From: Pseudopyrenochaeta lycopersici
Taxonomy: Eukaryota > Ascomycota > Dothideomycetes > Pleosporales > Pseudopyrenochaetaceae
DNA length: 64,000 bases
NCBI GenBank assembly: GCA_003313425.1
Contig: NHZP01000022.1
Location: 434,001 to 498,000 of the forward strand
Reading direction: 5' to 3'
Shown: positions 32,480-45,400 of the stretch, piece by piece
Layout of the letters: every line of letters starts with the position of its first letter
Position numbering within the stretch: position 1 is the first letter of the stretch
The notes under the pieces: model-generated
The model's input: only the letters and a program-made list of their open reading frames with translations
Database searches by the model: none
What the model was told of the DNA's origin: nothing
Made by a program: the position numbers and the translations under genes

Positions 32480-33140
32480 CCGATACCAGTGTCCGCCGTT
32501 ATGGTTCTATCAGTCCATGAATGTTGTCTTGAAGGACCCATCGAACAGTTGGTGCGCATCTCTGGGTTACCGGATACCAACATGGTGGTGTTGATGCGGG
32601 CGCCTGGTGAGGGCGGTCGACATTAGCTGTACAACCGTTGTTGCGGGGTGTGGACTGAATCCGACCACTCTTTCAACAGCTCGGGAAGCAAGCAACATAT
32701 CTAATAGGCTACCAAATCGTACCCCGTCAGGTTCGTTGATGTGTAAGAGATACTGAAAGAGACCCTAGCGAAGTTAGTCTTCGCGCCCCTCAGTATTACC
32801 ATGCGGTTCCCTAGGCATCTGGCTCAATCTACGCGTTTGCTCCGACCATGCTTATCTGCCGCCTAGAAGTTCAAACTTGCGGGATTCTTTCTGATGACAG
32901 TCCAAGCGGTCTTTCCGTCGACTCTTGCTTAGTCAACTAGAATAACATTCTCTCTGTGAGGCTGGTAGAGTACCTCGGCATGGGCTCCGCGACATAGCCC
33001 GGCGCCCGGCTCTTAGCTCTGTTCTAAGATGCGCCTCGCATTTCCCCACATTTTGTCCTAGGGTGTATTAGAGCCACCAATGCATTTTTTCCACGTTAAC
33101 TTGACTCGCGCTTCTTTGTATCCAAAGCATATCCATTGGG
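32480..33140. other. Intergenic region
   Basis: 661 bp between two plus-strand genes with no ORF of note. Presumed terminator of the left gene and promoter of the right one. Confidence 0.4.
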
Positions 33141-35642
33141 ATGGACTACCTCGAACACGTCGATTATGATGGTTCAGATTTGGGCGAAGATGAAAGCGAG
33201 AACCCACGTGATGGCAGCAAAACCTCCAAGTCAGGTGGTCGGGAAGAAGCTATTGGGTCTGGACCTGCTTGCCAGGCCTGCCGCAAGAAGAAGGCAAAGT
33301 GCTCAAGACAACAACCATGTTCGCACTGCGTGAAAAACAGTATACCTTGCGCATACGACGAGAAGAAAGGGAAGCCCGGAATGAGAACAGGAGCAATCGA
33401 TAGACTCAATCGCCGTGTGGACTCACTCGAAAGTATGTTTCTTGGTCAAGGTATGCTTTGGCAGCAGGTCTGGCGTTGCTTGGAGGTGATGAGCGGGCAA
33501 GGCTCTAGGCCAACACCATCCTCGAGCACATTGTCTGAGTGTACACAGCAGCTTAAGGAAACACTCGGTGCCCTTAACCGCAAAAGGGTCGGTGATGACC
33601 ACTTAGAGGCCTTCCAACCAGAATCATCAAAACGTCGGAGAGTTGATATCCAGCGGTCTCACAGTGAACATGATATAAATTCGGATCCACTGTCAGCTAG
33701 CGACGGCACGTTACCCGATGACTTAACCGAAACTCTTGTTGATATCTACTTCATTCGCATCCATCCTTGGATTCCAATCCTTCATGTTCACCAATTTCGA
33801 CAACAACTGGTTGATTCATATGGAAAACGAAAAGTGGCTACAATCCTTCGAGCCATAACGTCGGTGTGTATTCGATTTTGCGACGATGCGAGACTAGGTG
33901 GCGCAAAGGCACGAGCACACATAGCGAAAGTGAATCGTCAGCATGTTATCCTGCAAAGTATGGAGAGTTTCTCGGTCGAGAATTTGCAAGCAATGATCAT
34001 ATGTGCATTCGACATAATAGGCAGCGGCCGTGGTCCGTCTGCTTGGTCTATCGTTGGAAGCATGGCGAGGACTGTTGAACAGTTACAGCTCAGCGTTGAG
34101 AACGAGGACCAACTGGAATCACCCAAAGACACCCAGGTGCTCGTTAAACGAATGGCGTTTCTGCGACCTTGCAGAAGCTGGATCGAGATAGAAGAACGTC
34201 GGCGGGTTTTCTGGAAGTAAGCATCGCTCGCTCAATTAGGTGCCTGATCAGGCCATACACATGCGACTGCTGACAAGTTGATGTAGCATATTTCTCATGG
34301 ATCGCTTCTGTAGTATCGCGACAGGCTGGAATGTTTGCCTCACCAGCGCAGATGTGAAACGGCGTCTACCATGTGAAGGAGCTCTTTGGGAAGAAGGCAA
34401 GCCACTCCACACACCAACACCATATTTTGGGGTATCAGACCCCCCTGGGAACGTAGGAAGTGCACTACCAATTGCTCGACCGGAGTCAGCCGATCAGGCA
34501 TCCATAGGAGGTTTTGCGTACTGCATTGAAGCCACCGAGACCTTGAGTCTGGTCACCTCATTCTTCCTACAGCAGCAGGTGGATGTAGCAAAACGCCATG
34601 ATGTGCAACTTTGGTTGGTCAGGTTCAAACAACTAGACCTTCGCCTAGTTCAGTAAGTTGACAAATATGACCCTTCAAGTTGACCTGTGCCTTACTCTAC
34701 GTTAGGTGGAAGATATATTTGCCTGAACGATGGCGAGAAGCCTGTGCACTCAATACAGATGGAAATATGGACCCCAACCTCACTTTGGCACACATCACCC
34801 ATAACACGGCTGTTGTACTATTGCACCAAGGTATTGCTTACCCATCGCCAGAGTGGCAATCTGTTCCGATAAAGTTGCCATCAGCTTCGAGTGCTGAGAC
34901 CTGCATGGCTGCGGCAATCGAAGTGTCCATCATTGCTGCAGAGTTTCTCCGCAACATGCAATCTTTGACAAACCCTCAGTTTGCCTTTTGTTTGTTCATA
35001 TGCGGCCGAATGCTTATCGCCCATTCATTTCACTACGATGTTGCACTGCCGGAGGAGTTCGATAGTTTAGTGAATAGCCTTTGGGAGATGTCGAATCGAT
35101 GGAATGGGACCCATTCCATGGCAGGAGGTAATCTCGCTTCCAAATTTGCCTTACGCTTGCAATGCGCTCGAGAGTCCGGCTTGCATACTTTGGACTTGCG
35201 CCAAGCAGCTTACTCAGAAGATCAATCCCTTGTAGCAGAAGGCGTTTTAAACGGTCCGTTGAGGGACGTTCGAAATGACAGTACCGGGTACGAAACGTCA
35301 AATTACCCACTGGACACATTTGGAGAGGTGCTTCCAGTCGCAGCGGATCAAGGTGCGACTCCGGATAGTATTACGCTAGCGTTTCCACCTTTACCTCTTG
35401 CGTTCCAAGCTCACCCGGGAAGCAAAAGTCAAACTGCTATGCAATCTCCACGCCTCGGCCACATTGGCCGGTCATCTGTTGACTATCCTGTCCATGATAG
35501 TAACCAGCTCGACGAGACCATATTGATACCACAGAAGACGGCAGTAGATGGCAACATCCTGTTTGAAGACTTGACATCATTTCTCGACTACTCATTCTTG
35601 CCAAATCAAAGAGTGAGCGCTTTCTCACATTCACTCGGCTGA
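33141..35642 (+). CDS. Zn2Cys6 transcription factor
   Basis: Three exons: 33141..34216, 34287..34652 and 34706..35642, with introns of 70 and 53 nt (both phase 2), 792 residues. A perfect Zn2Cys6 binuclear cluster lies at 44-70 (C-x2-C-x6-C-x5-C-x2-C-x6-C), followed by a basic linker and a short coiled dimerisation stretch (IDRLNRRVDSLESMF). The fungal-specific transcription-factor middle domain starts near 190 (YFIRIHPWIPILHVHQF) and includes EERRRVFWNIFLMDRFCS. The acidic C-terminus could activate transcription. It is convergent with the GH88 gene only 68 bp away and near a transporter gene, so it may be the local pathway regulator; that is inference. Confidence 0.93.
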
Positions 35643-35710
35643 TTACCTCCGGAAGATGCCACTACTGTACAAAAATAAATCGTTCTTTCATCTGGCGTAA
35701 TGCATTGTTT

Positions 35711-37250
35711 CTACGATGGCGATTGGAATACGCCATTTCTCATTATGAGCGGACCAATACCCATCTTCATCAACTCGTTCCCTGCCAGCAAGAAGAAGTA
35801 ATCAGCATAGACCAGTCCGTGGTCAGCCCACCTCCGTGGTGCAAACTCATAGTTATTGATTGTCGCGCCGTTCAGGATCGTTTCGCCTGCTTTCATAGCG
35901 ACCTGCCATGTGAATTCTTCCGTAGCGCCGTGTTCGACCGTCTCCAAGACCTGTTTGCTTGCAACAAAGCTAGCTGGTGCATTCATGTGGTCGGTGCAGA
36001 CCACTTCAAGAATTCTGAGGGCTTCCAAAAGATAGGTCGAGTGCTGACCCAGACTTGCCAGCGCCTGGTGGATCAATAACATACCATATGCAGCGATGAC
36101 AGCGGCGCTTGAATCCGGTGGTTGTGGTGGGCCTTCAGTTTCTAGAGCATCGAAGTCCCACGGAACGATGCCAGACTGTGGCAAACGAGCTATAAAGTAA
36201 TCTGCACAACGGCGCGCTGTATCCAAGAACTCTATGTCGTTCGTCCAGGAGTATGTTTCTGCGAACCCAGCAATGGCCCAGGCTTGGCCGCGAGCCCAGC
36301 ATGATGTGTGGGCATAGCCTTGATTTGTAAGACGGTGCTTGATATTGCCAGTCTGAGTGTCAAATACTACAAGATGTATTGTGGAACCATCGGCACGGAT
36401 ATGAGTGCGCGCTGTCGTGTGGGCATGCATGACTGCTGCAGAGTGCATATCGCGATTCCCCGTTTTCGATGCCGCATAGAAGAGAAGGTTGAGGTTCATC
36501 ATATTGTCCTATCACGTATCAATACTCTGAGTAATTACTGACCTACCGAGTGGCCTGAAGTCACTTACAATAATAACCATGTAATCCGCGTCCACGTCAT
36601 CGAAGTGGTACTTCTTTGTTATGCACTTGTCCCAGCTTCGTATACAACCCATCTTCTTACTGAACCGTCCAAGCAGTGCATTCGCAGCATCTTTAATCGT
36701 CCTCAAAGCCCGTAGATCATGATTGAGCTCCACAGCAAGCTTCGCCCATGGCATTATCATGAATCCTAAATCATGAGTGCTGCGAAGGGCAGCATTTTGG
36801 TGCAGATTTTCAGTCCAGTATCTGCAGGCGAACCTGGCCATTAAGTTAACAACGATTCCATCTATTAGCTCCATGAGAGAGTATTACTCGAGCTGTAGCT
36901 CATGAACACGGTCTAAAGATTCGCCCGTGGATCCGGTACAGTGCGAATACTTCCGCCTCCTCTCTAACAGAAGATATAAACTCCCCGGAAAAAATCCAGA
37001 TGTCCAAAAGTCTAGCTCGCGATAGACATAGGTATTTCCACCGGGTTTGGTGTACTCAGGATAGAACCTGGGAGGATATGGCTAGATTTACCGTCAGCGA
37101 AAGGATTCTAAGATTGTTAGACTTTATCTTTGTAAATACACTGCTCAACCCTTTCGCTGCGACGCCCCAAATCTTGGCTTCGATGACCGGCTTGTAGAGC
37201 TGCAAAAGCGTCCTGGAACTTTTTTGTAGCAGTTTGTGAGCATTGTTCAT
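35711..37250 (-). CDS. GH88 unsaturated glucuronyl hydrolase-like protein
   Basis: Four exons: 37250..37140, 37081..36888, 36833..36569 and 36511..35711, with introns of 58, 54 and 57 nt in compatible phases, 456 residues. The GH88 hallmarks run in order: YPEYTKPGG, DFWTSGFFPGSLYLLLERR, WTENLHQNAALRSTHDLGFM (Asp123), DNMMNLNLLFYAA (Asp191), CWARGQAWAIAGFAETY and HGLVYADYFF. Asp123 and Asp191 correspond to the catalytic pair Asp88/Asp149 of the Bacillus enzyme. GH88 hydrates and cleaves unsaturated uronic acids from oligosaccharides released by polysaccharide lyases. There is no signal peptide, so the enzyme should act inside the cell on imported oligosaccharides. Neighbours are a Zn2Cys6 regulator and an ACS-type transporter. 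Confidence 0.9.
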
Positions 37251-38167
37251 ATTATAAGTTTGCTCAAATTCCTGAGATGCATCAGTACTGATTACCTATG
37301 GGTACAAAATCTGCTGCTTACAACTGGTGTGCTAACCTCCTCATCAGATAGGTTTGGCAAAGACTCCTTGGCAATTTTTCTGTTTCCTGCCTCCTCGCTC
37401 CGTAGACGCTTCCTGCATGGACTTGCAATCGTAGCCATATCGTACTTAACAAGCTTTCTGCCCGGACATTGTGGTGGAAAAATCTATCATGAGCTTTATT
37501 TGAAGCACAAGAAGTAGCTACAAGCCGTCTCCTGGTCTTTCCATAAAGCTTTTAAAAGATTAAGTGCTTCGGAATCTCTATGATTACTCGTTGAGCCATG
37601 TGACATTTCAATGGCCAAGGCCGGGTGACGGAAGAGATCGCGGGCCGCTCGCCGCAACCGGAATTGATCGTACCATATTCTATCACAGACATCATATCAA
37701 TATGTCGTTAAACCGGAGCGCTCCGCAACTTGTCCCGGGGGATGGCGTGGTCGAAAGGCGTTCAAGAGGCTTGCTTTCTGTTAGATCGGAGAATTGGTGC
37801 GACCAGTCAGAGACGTGAACATTAATTCTGCAATAGTGAATTTTCCTGGTGACTGAAGAATTACCAAAAAACACTGATGAAAAGATAAGAGAATTTGCAA
37901 TCTGAGACTTTCAATAATGATAGGCTAGTTGAGGGGTTCTAGTGGGTCACGGCCTTGGGTTTATACTGTATGTCTCCTCAAGAACTGAATAGCTCCTATC
38001 ACTTTATTGCTTGTATTTTCTTAGTTCAACTCTGTGATAGGATAAACATACTTTTCTAACGACCACGTCAGCCCAACCATTGCTACCTCCATTCTTGCTG
38101 CGAGTTCCATTACCCTACTCATCAATAACTGATTTATTGCCACTTCCTTAACCTCGCCCATGACACT
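37251..38167. other. Intergenic region, no gene recognised
   Basis: 917 bp between the GH88 start and the aldo-keto reductase relic. A+T-rich, no supportable feature. Confidence 0.35.
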
Positions 38168-38930
38168 ATTTACTCCCACTTACTGGTCCAACCATCACAC
38201 GGATCTGCGAACACAACCCGTGCTAACGGACTATACGGCACACCGCCGGGCCCAATATCACGACGTAAAGGAATCATCTCACGCTCCTCCTCTCGGCGGA
38301 GAATATTGTGGTAATTATCCATACTAATCATTTCATGCCAGCCATGCCTGTCGGTAATGTATTGCAGCTTTTGGAACGCTAACGCCGCCATTGGGCTCGC
38401 GCTCAGCTACCGCACGAGTCCGGCATCTACAACGTCGTTGGGTGGTCGCATGATCTCGAAAAGGCCACAGTCTCTGTATAGAGAGTGGGTTTGCAGCATG
38501 TCGATGTGGGTCCGGGGGTTTGCATCGCTTTCTGCAACGGCTGTGAGGATATGTTTGCAAGATATACCAACGCGGTTCACAAGCTTTGGGGCGCTCTCCT
38601 GCGTATTTTGTGGAAGGAACTCTGATTAACGGGATTTACGGCGTAGTCCGGATGAGCTGCCAGAGAGGGATCGTTTGTTGCCCGATAGAGACGCCCACGA
38701 TCCACTCAAGTTCTCCATTCGAGTAAGCGTCGGCTGTGTCCCAGGTGTTGGTGTCTATTTTGAGGGTGTGCTTGACGATGTAAGGGGTTTTTCTTTGACT
38801 TATCCTTAGTAGCATAAAGACTCGACGTCGGCGCAGCCTGGGACATTTCTGGAGACGCAGAGGGCAGGCACTCTTACTCTTTTGAGTCCTGTCAGTGATC
38901 CACATTCAAAGATTACATCGAAGGGCGTTC
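38168..38930 (-). pseudogene. Aldo-keto reductase relic
   Basis: Fragments of an AKR of the aryl-alcohol-dehydrogenase/YakC type are readable on the minus strand. Near 38900 is GLKRVRVPAL; near 38745 is NTWDTADAYSNGE with the catalytic Asp and Tyr region; from about 38580 to 38168 run VNRVGISCKHIL, HIDMLQTHSL, VVDAGLVR, then a stop at 38409..38407 where the family has Tyr (VRYIGAS), then MAALAFQKLQYI, GWHEMISMDNYHNILRREEE and GVPYSPLAR. The region between the two blocks and the C-terminal quarter are missing or garbled, and frames shift. This is a decayed gene. An intact version would be a NADPH-dependent oxidoreductase. It lies between GH88 and transporter genes. Confidence 0.85.
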
Positions 38931-39460
38931 CTGCTTTGCGAACATCATTGCGATCTATGGTCGAAAATCTGGTTGCGTGTATGTTTGTCAATGAGGACTA
39001 AGAATCGGTACTCGCACGGTCAGCAGTTCGGAATACATGGTTACGTTTCGGCCGTGTGTTGAGATAAACGACAAAATGTTACAGCTTGAATGTCCGTCGA
39101 TGGCGTTTCCATTGAAGCTTTGAGCCAGCATGTGAGTGGGGGATTGGTGATCGCCAAAGCTGTCATGCTAAAAGGAGTTTAGTCGTGACGTACTATGCTC
39201 CTGTCTGGCTTCCGGGTTAAGTCGCGGACCGCCGCCCGCAACCTGGAGTAGTGTTGCAGAGACCCAACTCACTGCAAACATGGCTCTAGCCTTCCCACAG
39301 TCTCCCCATGGGAGGTTAATGGATGTCGTTGGAAGCAACTAATATTTAAATAGTCGAATGGGAACGGTCGCAAAGTCTCGAAATTAATTCCAACAAGCCA
39401 TTCCAAGCATCAAGCAATTCGAAGCAGGAACATAGCTTATTGAAACCGAACAACGTAGCA
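38931..39460. other. Intergenic region
   Basis: 530 bp containing the presumed promoter of the transporter gene. Nothing specific recognised. Confidence 0.35.
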
Positions 39461-41231
39461 ATGGTCGAACACAAGCAAGCGAACGATGCCATTGAAAAAA
39501 TGCATCTTGAAGACACTGCTGCTCGTGACCGACAGCACGTGGCTGACAACGAGGTTTGTATTCCCGATGCACCCATCAATATCCCCATCGACTAAGCCTG
39601 GCTTACGAAATGCAGACCAAGCAGTACGCGGGCGACGCCGCCATTCACATTGACGATGCGACAAACAAAAAACTCTTTTGGACCGTCAACAGACGTATCC
39701 TAGCCATCATGCTGGGAACCTACTTTTGCCAGTCCCTCGATAAGGGTACGCTGAACTTCGCTTCCGTCATGAACATCCAAGCCGATGCCAACCTCCAAAA
39801 GAATGAATATTCTTGGCTTGGCACAATATTATACATGGGTGTGCTGTTTGGTGAGTGGCCGACAAACTTGATGCTACAGAAATTCCCGGTTGCCAAGTAC
39901 CTGGCCATCAACATCTTTTGCTGGGGCTGTGTTGTTGCATGCTCGGCTGCGGCCCACAACTTTGGAGCTTTGATGGCGGTGAGGTTCTTGTTAGGCATGT
40001 TTGAGAGCTGTGTTCAACCAGCATTCATAATCATGACTGGGATGTGGTATACCAAACGAGAGCAGGTCCTCCTAACCTCGTTTTGGTACTGTATGCAAGG
40101 TGTTGTCCTGATGGTAAGTTTGCATCCGATTCTCCTTTATGAATTTCCGCACAGCATGCACTAATGAAGCTGCTATTCTCAGGTTGGAGGCCTTCTAGCA
40201 TACGGAACCTCTCACTACGATGGAGCGGTTATAAAGTCATGGCAATTATTATTCATGGTGCTTGGGTTGGCGACATGCACATGGGCCGTATTTGTTGGCT
40301 GGTGGCTTCCTGACTCACCAATGAAGGCGAAATGCTTTGACGAAGACCAAAAGCGACTAATGGTAGAACGGGTGCGTGCTAACGAAACTGGGATTCAGAA
40401 CAAGATGTGGAAGAGGTATCAAATGGTTGAGGCCATTTGCGACCCCTTGGTGTGGATCTTCGTCCTACTGCAGATCCTGTCGACCTTAATCATCGGCGGT
40501 CTGGGTGTGTTTTCGAACTTGATTATCAAGAGCTTTGGATTTACGGCACTAGAGGTACAATTGCTGAACATTCCGCAAGGCGCAGTGACAATTCTTGTGA
40601 TGGTCGGCGGAGCGTTCTTGGCCACAAAGACACAGCAAACGACGTTGGTGATGCATGCTTGGACCATGTAAGTCTCGAATTTTCCCTCTATGCTAATACT
40701 CAGTCGCATTTGGTTGAGTCTGAATGCTAATACATCTCTCGTTACAGTCCAGCCATCATCGGTACAGTGATTATCTATAAATTCCCTCCAACACCATCAA
40801 ACCGCATCGGCCTCCTCATCGCCTTCTATTGCACCCAATTCTTTCTTGGCACTGGATGTCTCATCTTCAGTCTCATCTCCAGAAACATTGCGGGTCAAAC
40901 TAAGAAATCTACAGCACTGACTATGACCTTTATATTCTGGGCAGCGGGCAACATGACGGCGCCGCAGGTGTTTCGGTCAACCGACGCACCACGGTATACA
41001 AATGCATTCACAGCACACTTCGTGATTTACTTGCTGTTCAATTTAACGCTGGTGGCTATGCGACTCCTATTGATGAGGCGGAATGCTGCAAAGAGAAAAG
41101 CAGCTACGATGAGCATCGGAGGGGAGGGAGAAGGCGAAAGTCCAAAGACAGGAGATGAGAAGATTAGCCACGCATACGCCTTCGATGATTTGACGGATAA
41201 AGAGAACCCGGACTTTAGGTATGATATCTGA
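39461..41231 (+). CDS. MFS transporter, anion:cation symporter (Dal5/ExuT-like) family
   Basis: Four exons: 39461..39553, 39616..40113, 40183..40667 and 40748..41231, introns 62, 69 and 80 nt with matching phases, 519 residues. After a ~50-residue hydrophilic N-terminus there are about 12 membrane helices. The ACS signatures are clear: LDKGTLNFASVM in helix 1, GEWPTNLMLQKFPVAKYL, WGCVVACSAAAHNFGALMAVRFLLGMFESCVQPAFIIMTGMWY split around the loop, and WWLPDSPMKAK after helix 6. Fungal members carry allantoate, nicotinate or related organic anions, and the bacterial ExuT branch carries hexuronates. With GH88 nearby, import of uronates or unsaturated oligouronates is a reasonable inference. The cytosolic tail is acidic. 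Confidence 0.92.
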
Positions 41232-42204
41232 AGAGCGATAGTGGGAATGGCAAAGCGCAAGGCTAGTATTTCATATTACGATTGTAGATACAAAGAGTTG
41301 AAATCTCTAGCAGTGTGTATACTTGCGTTGCGATTGAACATCTCCTCCGGGCTAAGTGCAAGAACCTATTTCAGCAGCTACAAAGTCGGGTAGAACAAAA
41401 CTCAACCTAACAATGGCTTAGCTTCGTACATACGACTCAGTCATTAATACATAAATAATTTGTGTCTGTTAATCTTAATATAACCTCAGGGGTAAGAAGG
41501 CGCGCTTCCTAAATAGCTTATTCAGAACGATGCAAATAATGATCATATGCGAGCCAAACTTGCGTCTCGTGGCAAAGTAGCCTGGGCTCTAGAGCCGTCA
41601 CACATAACACGTTAGGTTATATCAAACATAATAGCAGCACAGTGGAATCTTTTGGGGTTTTATGAAAGAATGAATTATGATATTCTACTAAAACAAGAGC
41701 AATCGATCGACGAGGTTATTGGTGTAGCAATAAGGTAGAGTAGTCTAAATGACTGGCTGACCAATATCCTGAAATGAAAAACCATGTCTGAGAGCAAATT
41801 CTACAGAAACAATCCTCAAATAACAACTAGGTACGTTTGGAGAATCTCACATCTCCCTCTTTTGGTCATTGATTAGGTGAAGGGGATTACCAGTCGTTCG
41901 GGTAGTTGCAATTTGTGAATCTTTGGAACTGTACACCAGGCTTCTAAGGATTGATAATCAAATTTACTTCTTCAAGCTTCTAATGTACGTCCAATAGGTC
42001 CACATGACTTGTCATCTCAACCCCTGTACAAAACTCAAATGGGTGAGACATGTTCCATCGAAACGTACCGTTAAATGCATCTGCAGCAACTACCTAGGAC
42101 CCTGGCGGCGGCCGAAGCTCAAAAAATCACACGATTCTTGTCCGAGACATTTTCACTTAGCTAGAACTATGTCAATACCTCTCTAGGGTTCTGATGAAGT
42201 TCAC
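41232..42204. other. Intergenic region, no gene recognised
   Basis: 973 bp, A+T-rich, with no supportable coding sequence. It is the left flank of the gene-poor compartment. Confidence 0.4.
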
Positions 42205-42444
42205 TTACCAAGGAATGCCACAGATTGGAACGCACGTAATCACCCTCCCACTACTGCAAGTTTGGCAACACGTCTTTCCTTTATAGCACTGTCCACAGTA
42301 TCCATCTTGCCTGGCGGCGATTCCTTCGCCACTGGGGGCTTGGGGTAGCATCAACTCGTTGAACTCGAAGGGCTCCCCGCAGGCTGGGGCGGCTACAGCG
42401 AGGACGCTGAGGAGTGGGATAGAAAGGAGGATAGAGAACTTCAT
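42205..42444 (-). CDS. Tiny cysteine-rich secreted protein
   Basis: ORF of 79 residues with a clear signal peptide (MKFSILLSIPLLSVLAVAA), a short propeptide-like segment ending IAAR, and a compact cysteine-rich end (YCGQCYKGKTCCQTC, ITCVPIC). The stop codon TAA is embedded in a strong 5' splice site (GTAAGT at 42208). Splicing to an AG at 42168-42167 would replace the final Trp by Cys-Ser-Ser and give eight cysteines after the IAAR site instead of seven. The implied intron is only 42 nt, so the unspliced form is kept as the default. Size and cysteine content are those of effector-like or antimicrobial secreted proteins. It borders a long gene-poor region. Confidence 0.72.
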   Translation of the reverse strand: MKFSILLSIPLLSVLAVAAPACGEPFEFNELMLPQAPSGEGIAARQDGYCGQCYKGKTCCQTCSSGRVITCVPICGIPW

Positions 42445-45400
42445 ATTGAATGAGTAATAAAATGAATGCTTATTGACAGGAGTTGAGTCTTAAACTGTTG
42501 ATGGTCGAATTGAGTGATGAATTGTAGGACTTCATGTGGTATCTCTCTGGCCTTTTATACTCGCGGTGAGCACTCAAGAATGTACACACCATTCTACATT
42601 GGTCTGGGAGCATCCAGTCGGTGGTCACTGGTCTTGGTGATGTTTGAGAAATGCACTCACGGTAGACCAAGGATTGCACTACTGTCTTGGTAGTCCAGCG
42701 GCTGAATTGGAAGCGACAAGCCGGAGCGACTAGCCGCACGAAGGACTTCACTCGTGATTGGTCGCCTATCAGTGATAATTACTCAAGCAAGCTTAGCGGC
42801 CGCATTACAACCAAGCTTTTGGTCATAGATGTCGCATCCTACTTCATTAAGTCTACGGAGCAGCTCGTGTTCTCATGTTATAACCTATGCTTGGACATTG
42901 GGTTCAGCACATTCAACACGGAACTTGAAAACCACAGTCTCGAAACTATCAAGCACAATACTATTAAGATAATTATTTACAAATATTATGCAAGAAGTGT
43001 GAATTGCATTTCGAGCTTTTAACATAGTCTTTTCCAAAACACAGATCAACTGTCAAGTGAGTCTGGCGGTTGGTACGGGCCGACAACCTCAGAAATACGA
43101 GCTCCTTCGGATCCCGAGTCGTAGTTGGCGAGTCCGAATAATATGAGAGTAGATTCTGTATTGGCTGGCGGTCCTCTAGGAATAAGGCCGGACAAATCCT
43201 TCCGCTCGATCCGTCAGTGGAAAGCTTGTCGTACATTGATGACGGTGGCCTTACCTCAACTGAAGTTCTTCCTTTGTTGGACTGGGAAAAACCCTGAAAA
43301 GCAAAGAAAAACTATTGTCTTAATGATATTAGCGATCAACGAATTTCAATTGGTCAGCAATGTAGGTAACTTTATAATGAAAGGAAAGATTCTTAGCCAT
43401 GCCTTGTTAGATTTGAACAATCACATGCAGTATGTCCGTCCCAACATAAGCGATGTGGTAGCGAAAGAGAGACTTTTAGTCCCAAAAAATAGAAAGTCCT
43501 GAAAAATAGGAAGTCCTTCGCTGTGAGTATAGCAAGGAAAGTTGTTTCATAAAATTTTCCGACGAGGCCTATCCCTCAGCTAGCGTGAGATAATAGAAGA
43601 TTGTTGTAGTCGCTGTAAAACGTTTTCCAAGTATTTTAATGCCGCAATGTCTATTATTTATCTTGGCGCCCAGCAAGCAGAATTTTAAATGACTATCGTT
43701 GAGAGTATGGAAGCTTTGTAGAGTCGTCTCAGAATCAATGCCAGAGCTTAGAGTTTAAGCAAACCTTTTCATAGTATAGGCAAATTAATATAACAGACAA
43801 AATCATAACTAATGATGAATGTTGCTACAGATGAGCATTGTAACAGCTCGTGGGGCTCTAAAGAATTGACGTTGGTGCCCAAGAAAAGTACCTGATGAGT
43901 TGTAGCGGTGAGACGTGTTGTTGGTTGTCGTGATTAGCTGGGGACGGATTCAGTAGAAATACAAAGACAATAGAGACTTGATTTTATAAGAGCCTTCACT
44001 GTCGCATCCTGGCCTTGTCCGAAGAGATATGGAGAGGTTACGAAGGCACAGTCGCCGGTTTGATTGAATATTACGATGAACTGTTAAAGGAATCAAACAC
44101 ACTCTAGCAGTTGCACAAAGCAAGCAGCCTCAAACAACTCTTGCTAACACCTGCGCTAAGGTCACTGATAGATGCGTTGGTAGCTGCTTCTTATCTATCT
44201 ATATTGAAAATTATGTGATGGAGACATTGCGTGAATAAATCAGGAAAGGTGTTAAGGTAGGGTGGTCAGGAGCGAAGGGGGGTCGAAACCAAATCGACTC
44301 GCCGCACAGATCTAGAATAAAGCAACAGTCAAGGATTTGTTCTTGAACGATGTATGTTCTAAACCAAGAAATTAAAGAGCTGATTTCTCAGGGCATCTGA
44401 AATAAAGCAACTGAGCCCTGGACCCAAGATAAAGTGAAACTCGATAAACGCCATGTTATTGTGCAGTGCATTCTGGGCCTCCGTGCTCTTGTCCAAACTC
44501 ATCTGGAGAACCCAAAATTCTCTAATCATTCAATTAACGTGTATCAATCCAATCCATTTCTTCTATATATACGGCACTCACAGTCAATAGTCCGTTACAG
44601 ATCTCGGCAGTAACGAATCGCAGATTACTTGTCTACACTCGAGATAGCCATCCTGTATATTTATCTAAGAATACTCGTTACAGGATTACATGAAACACGT
44701 ATGAAGATGAAAAGGCGCTCAAAAATGTTCCCTGGTGTACGGCAAAGATCATCAGAGATCACTATACGTTAGCCGACCAGGTTATAGGCTACATCCAGTT
44801 CCTAGGTACCTAACCAAAACACACTTTTTAACTTATTCACGCATTGAAATGACCACGATTTTCAAATATAAAGGAGTTTTAAGCTACTCTCGGTGCAGCT
44901 GTCAATGACCTTAATGCCGAAATTTTATGCGCTAGCGGCAAGCTCAAAGAGTAAGTTTACATGTTGGCTGCGAACCTTTGTCAATTTTCTAATCTCAGCA
45001 GACGTACAGCTTTACAATACAAGAGTGTAGCAGCTGACAAACAAGTAAATTAAATTGAGTGTTATGTGGGCACACGAAAGCTAGAGCTGACCATCCTAGC
45101 CCCTTCACTAAACCCTTAGGTGAAGCTTTTGGCAAACCATCGAACGGCTGCAATGCCTGGTATCGACATATGCTGTCAATTATCAATGTACTCTTCGCCT
45201 TTGCTAAAGGCGGGCTGGCCATGTGGCTGTGATAGAAACCAACTGGCGTTAACTAGTTGGCTCTAGGGATATTCTGTGAGACGGGCGACAAGTTATGGAC
45301 AGCGGGTTTGAATAGAACCCAATGATGTAATTAGTAACTTAGGTCGATCACAATGTGCCATAGGGGACATTGTGTGAAGTCAATATACATAATGCACGCG

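Noticed and set aside
43125..43502. 125-codon plus-strand ORF in the gene-poor region
   Set aside because: No domain, no splice partners, surrounded by A+T-rich DNA; could be chance.
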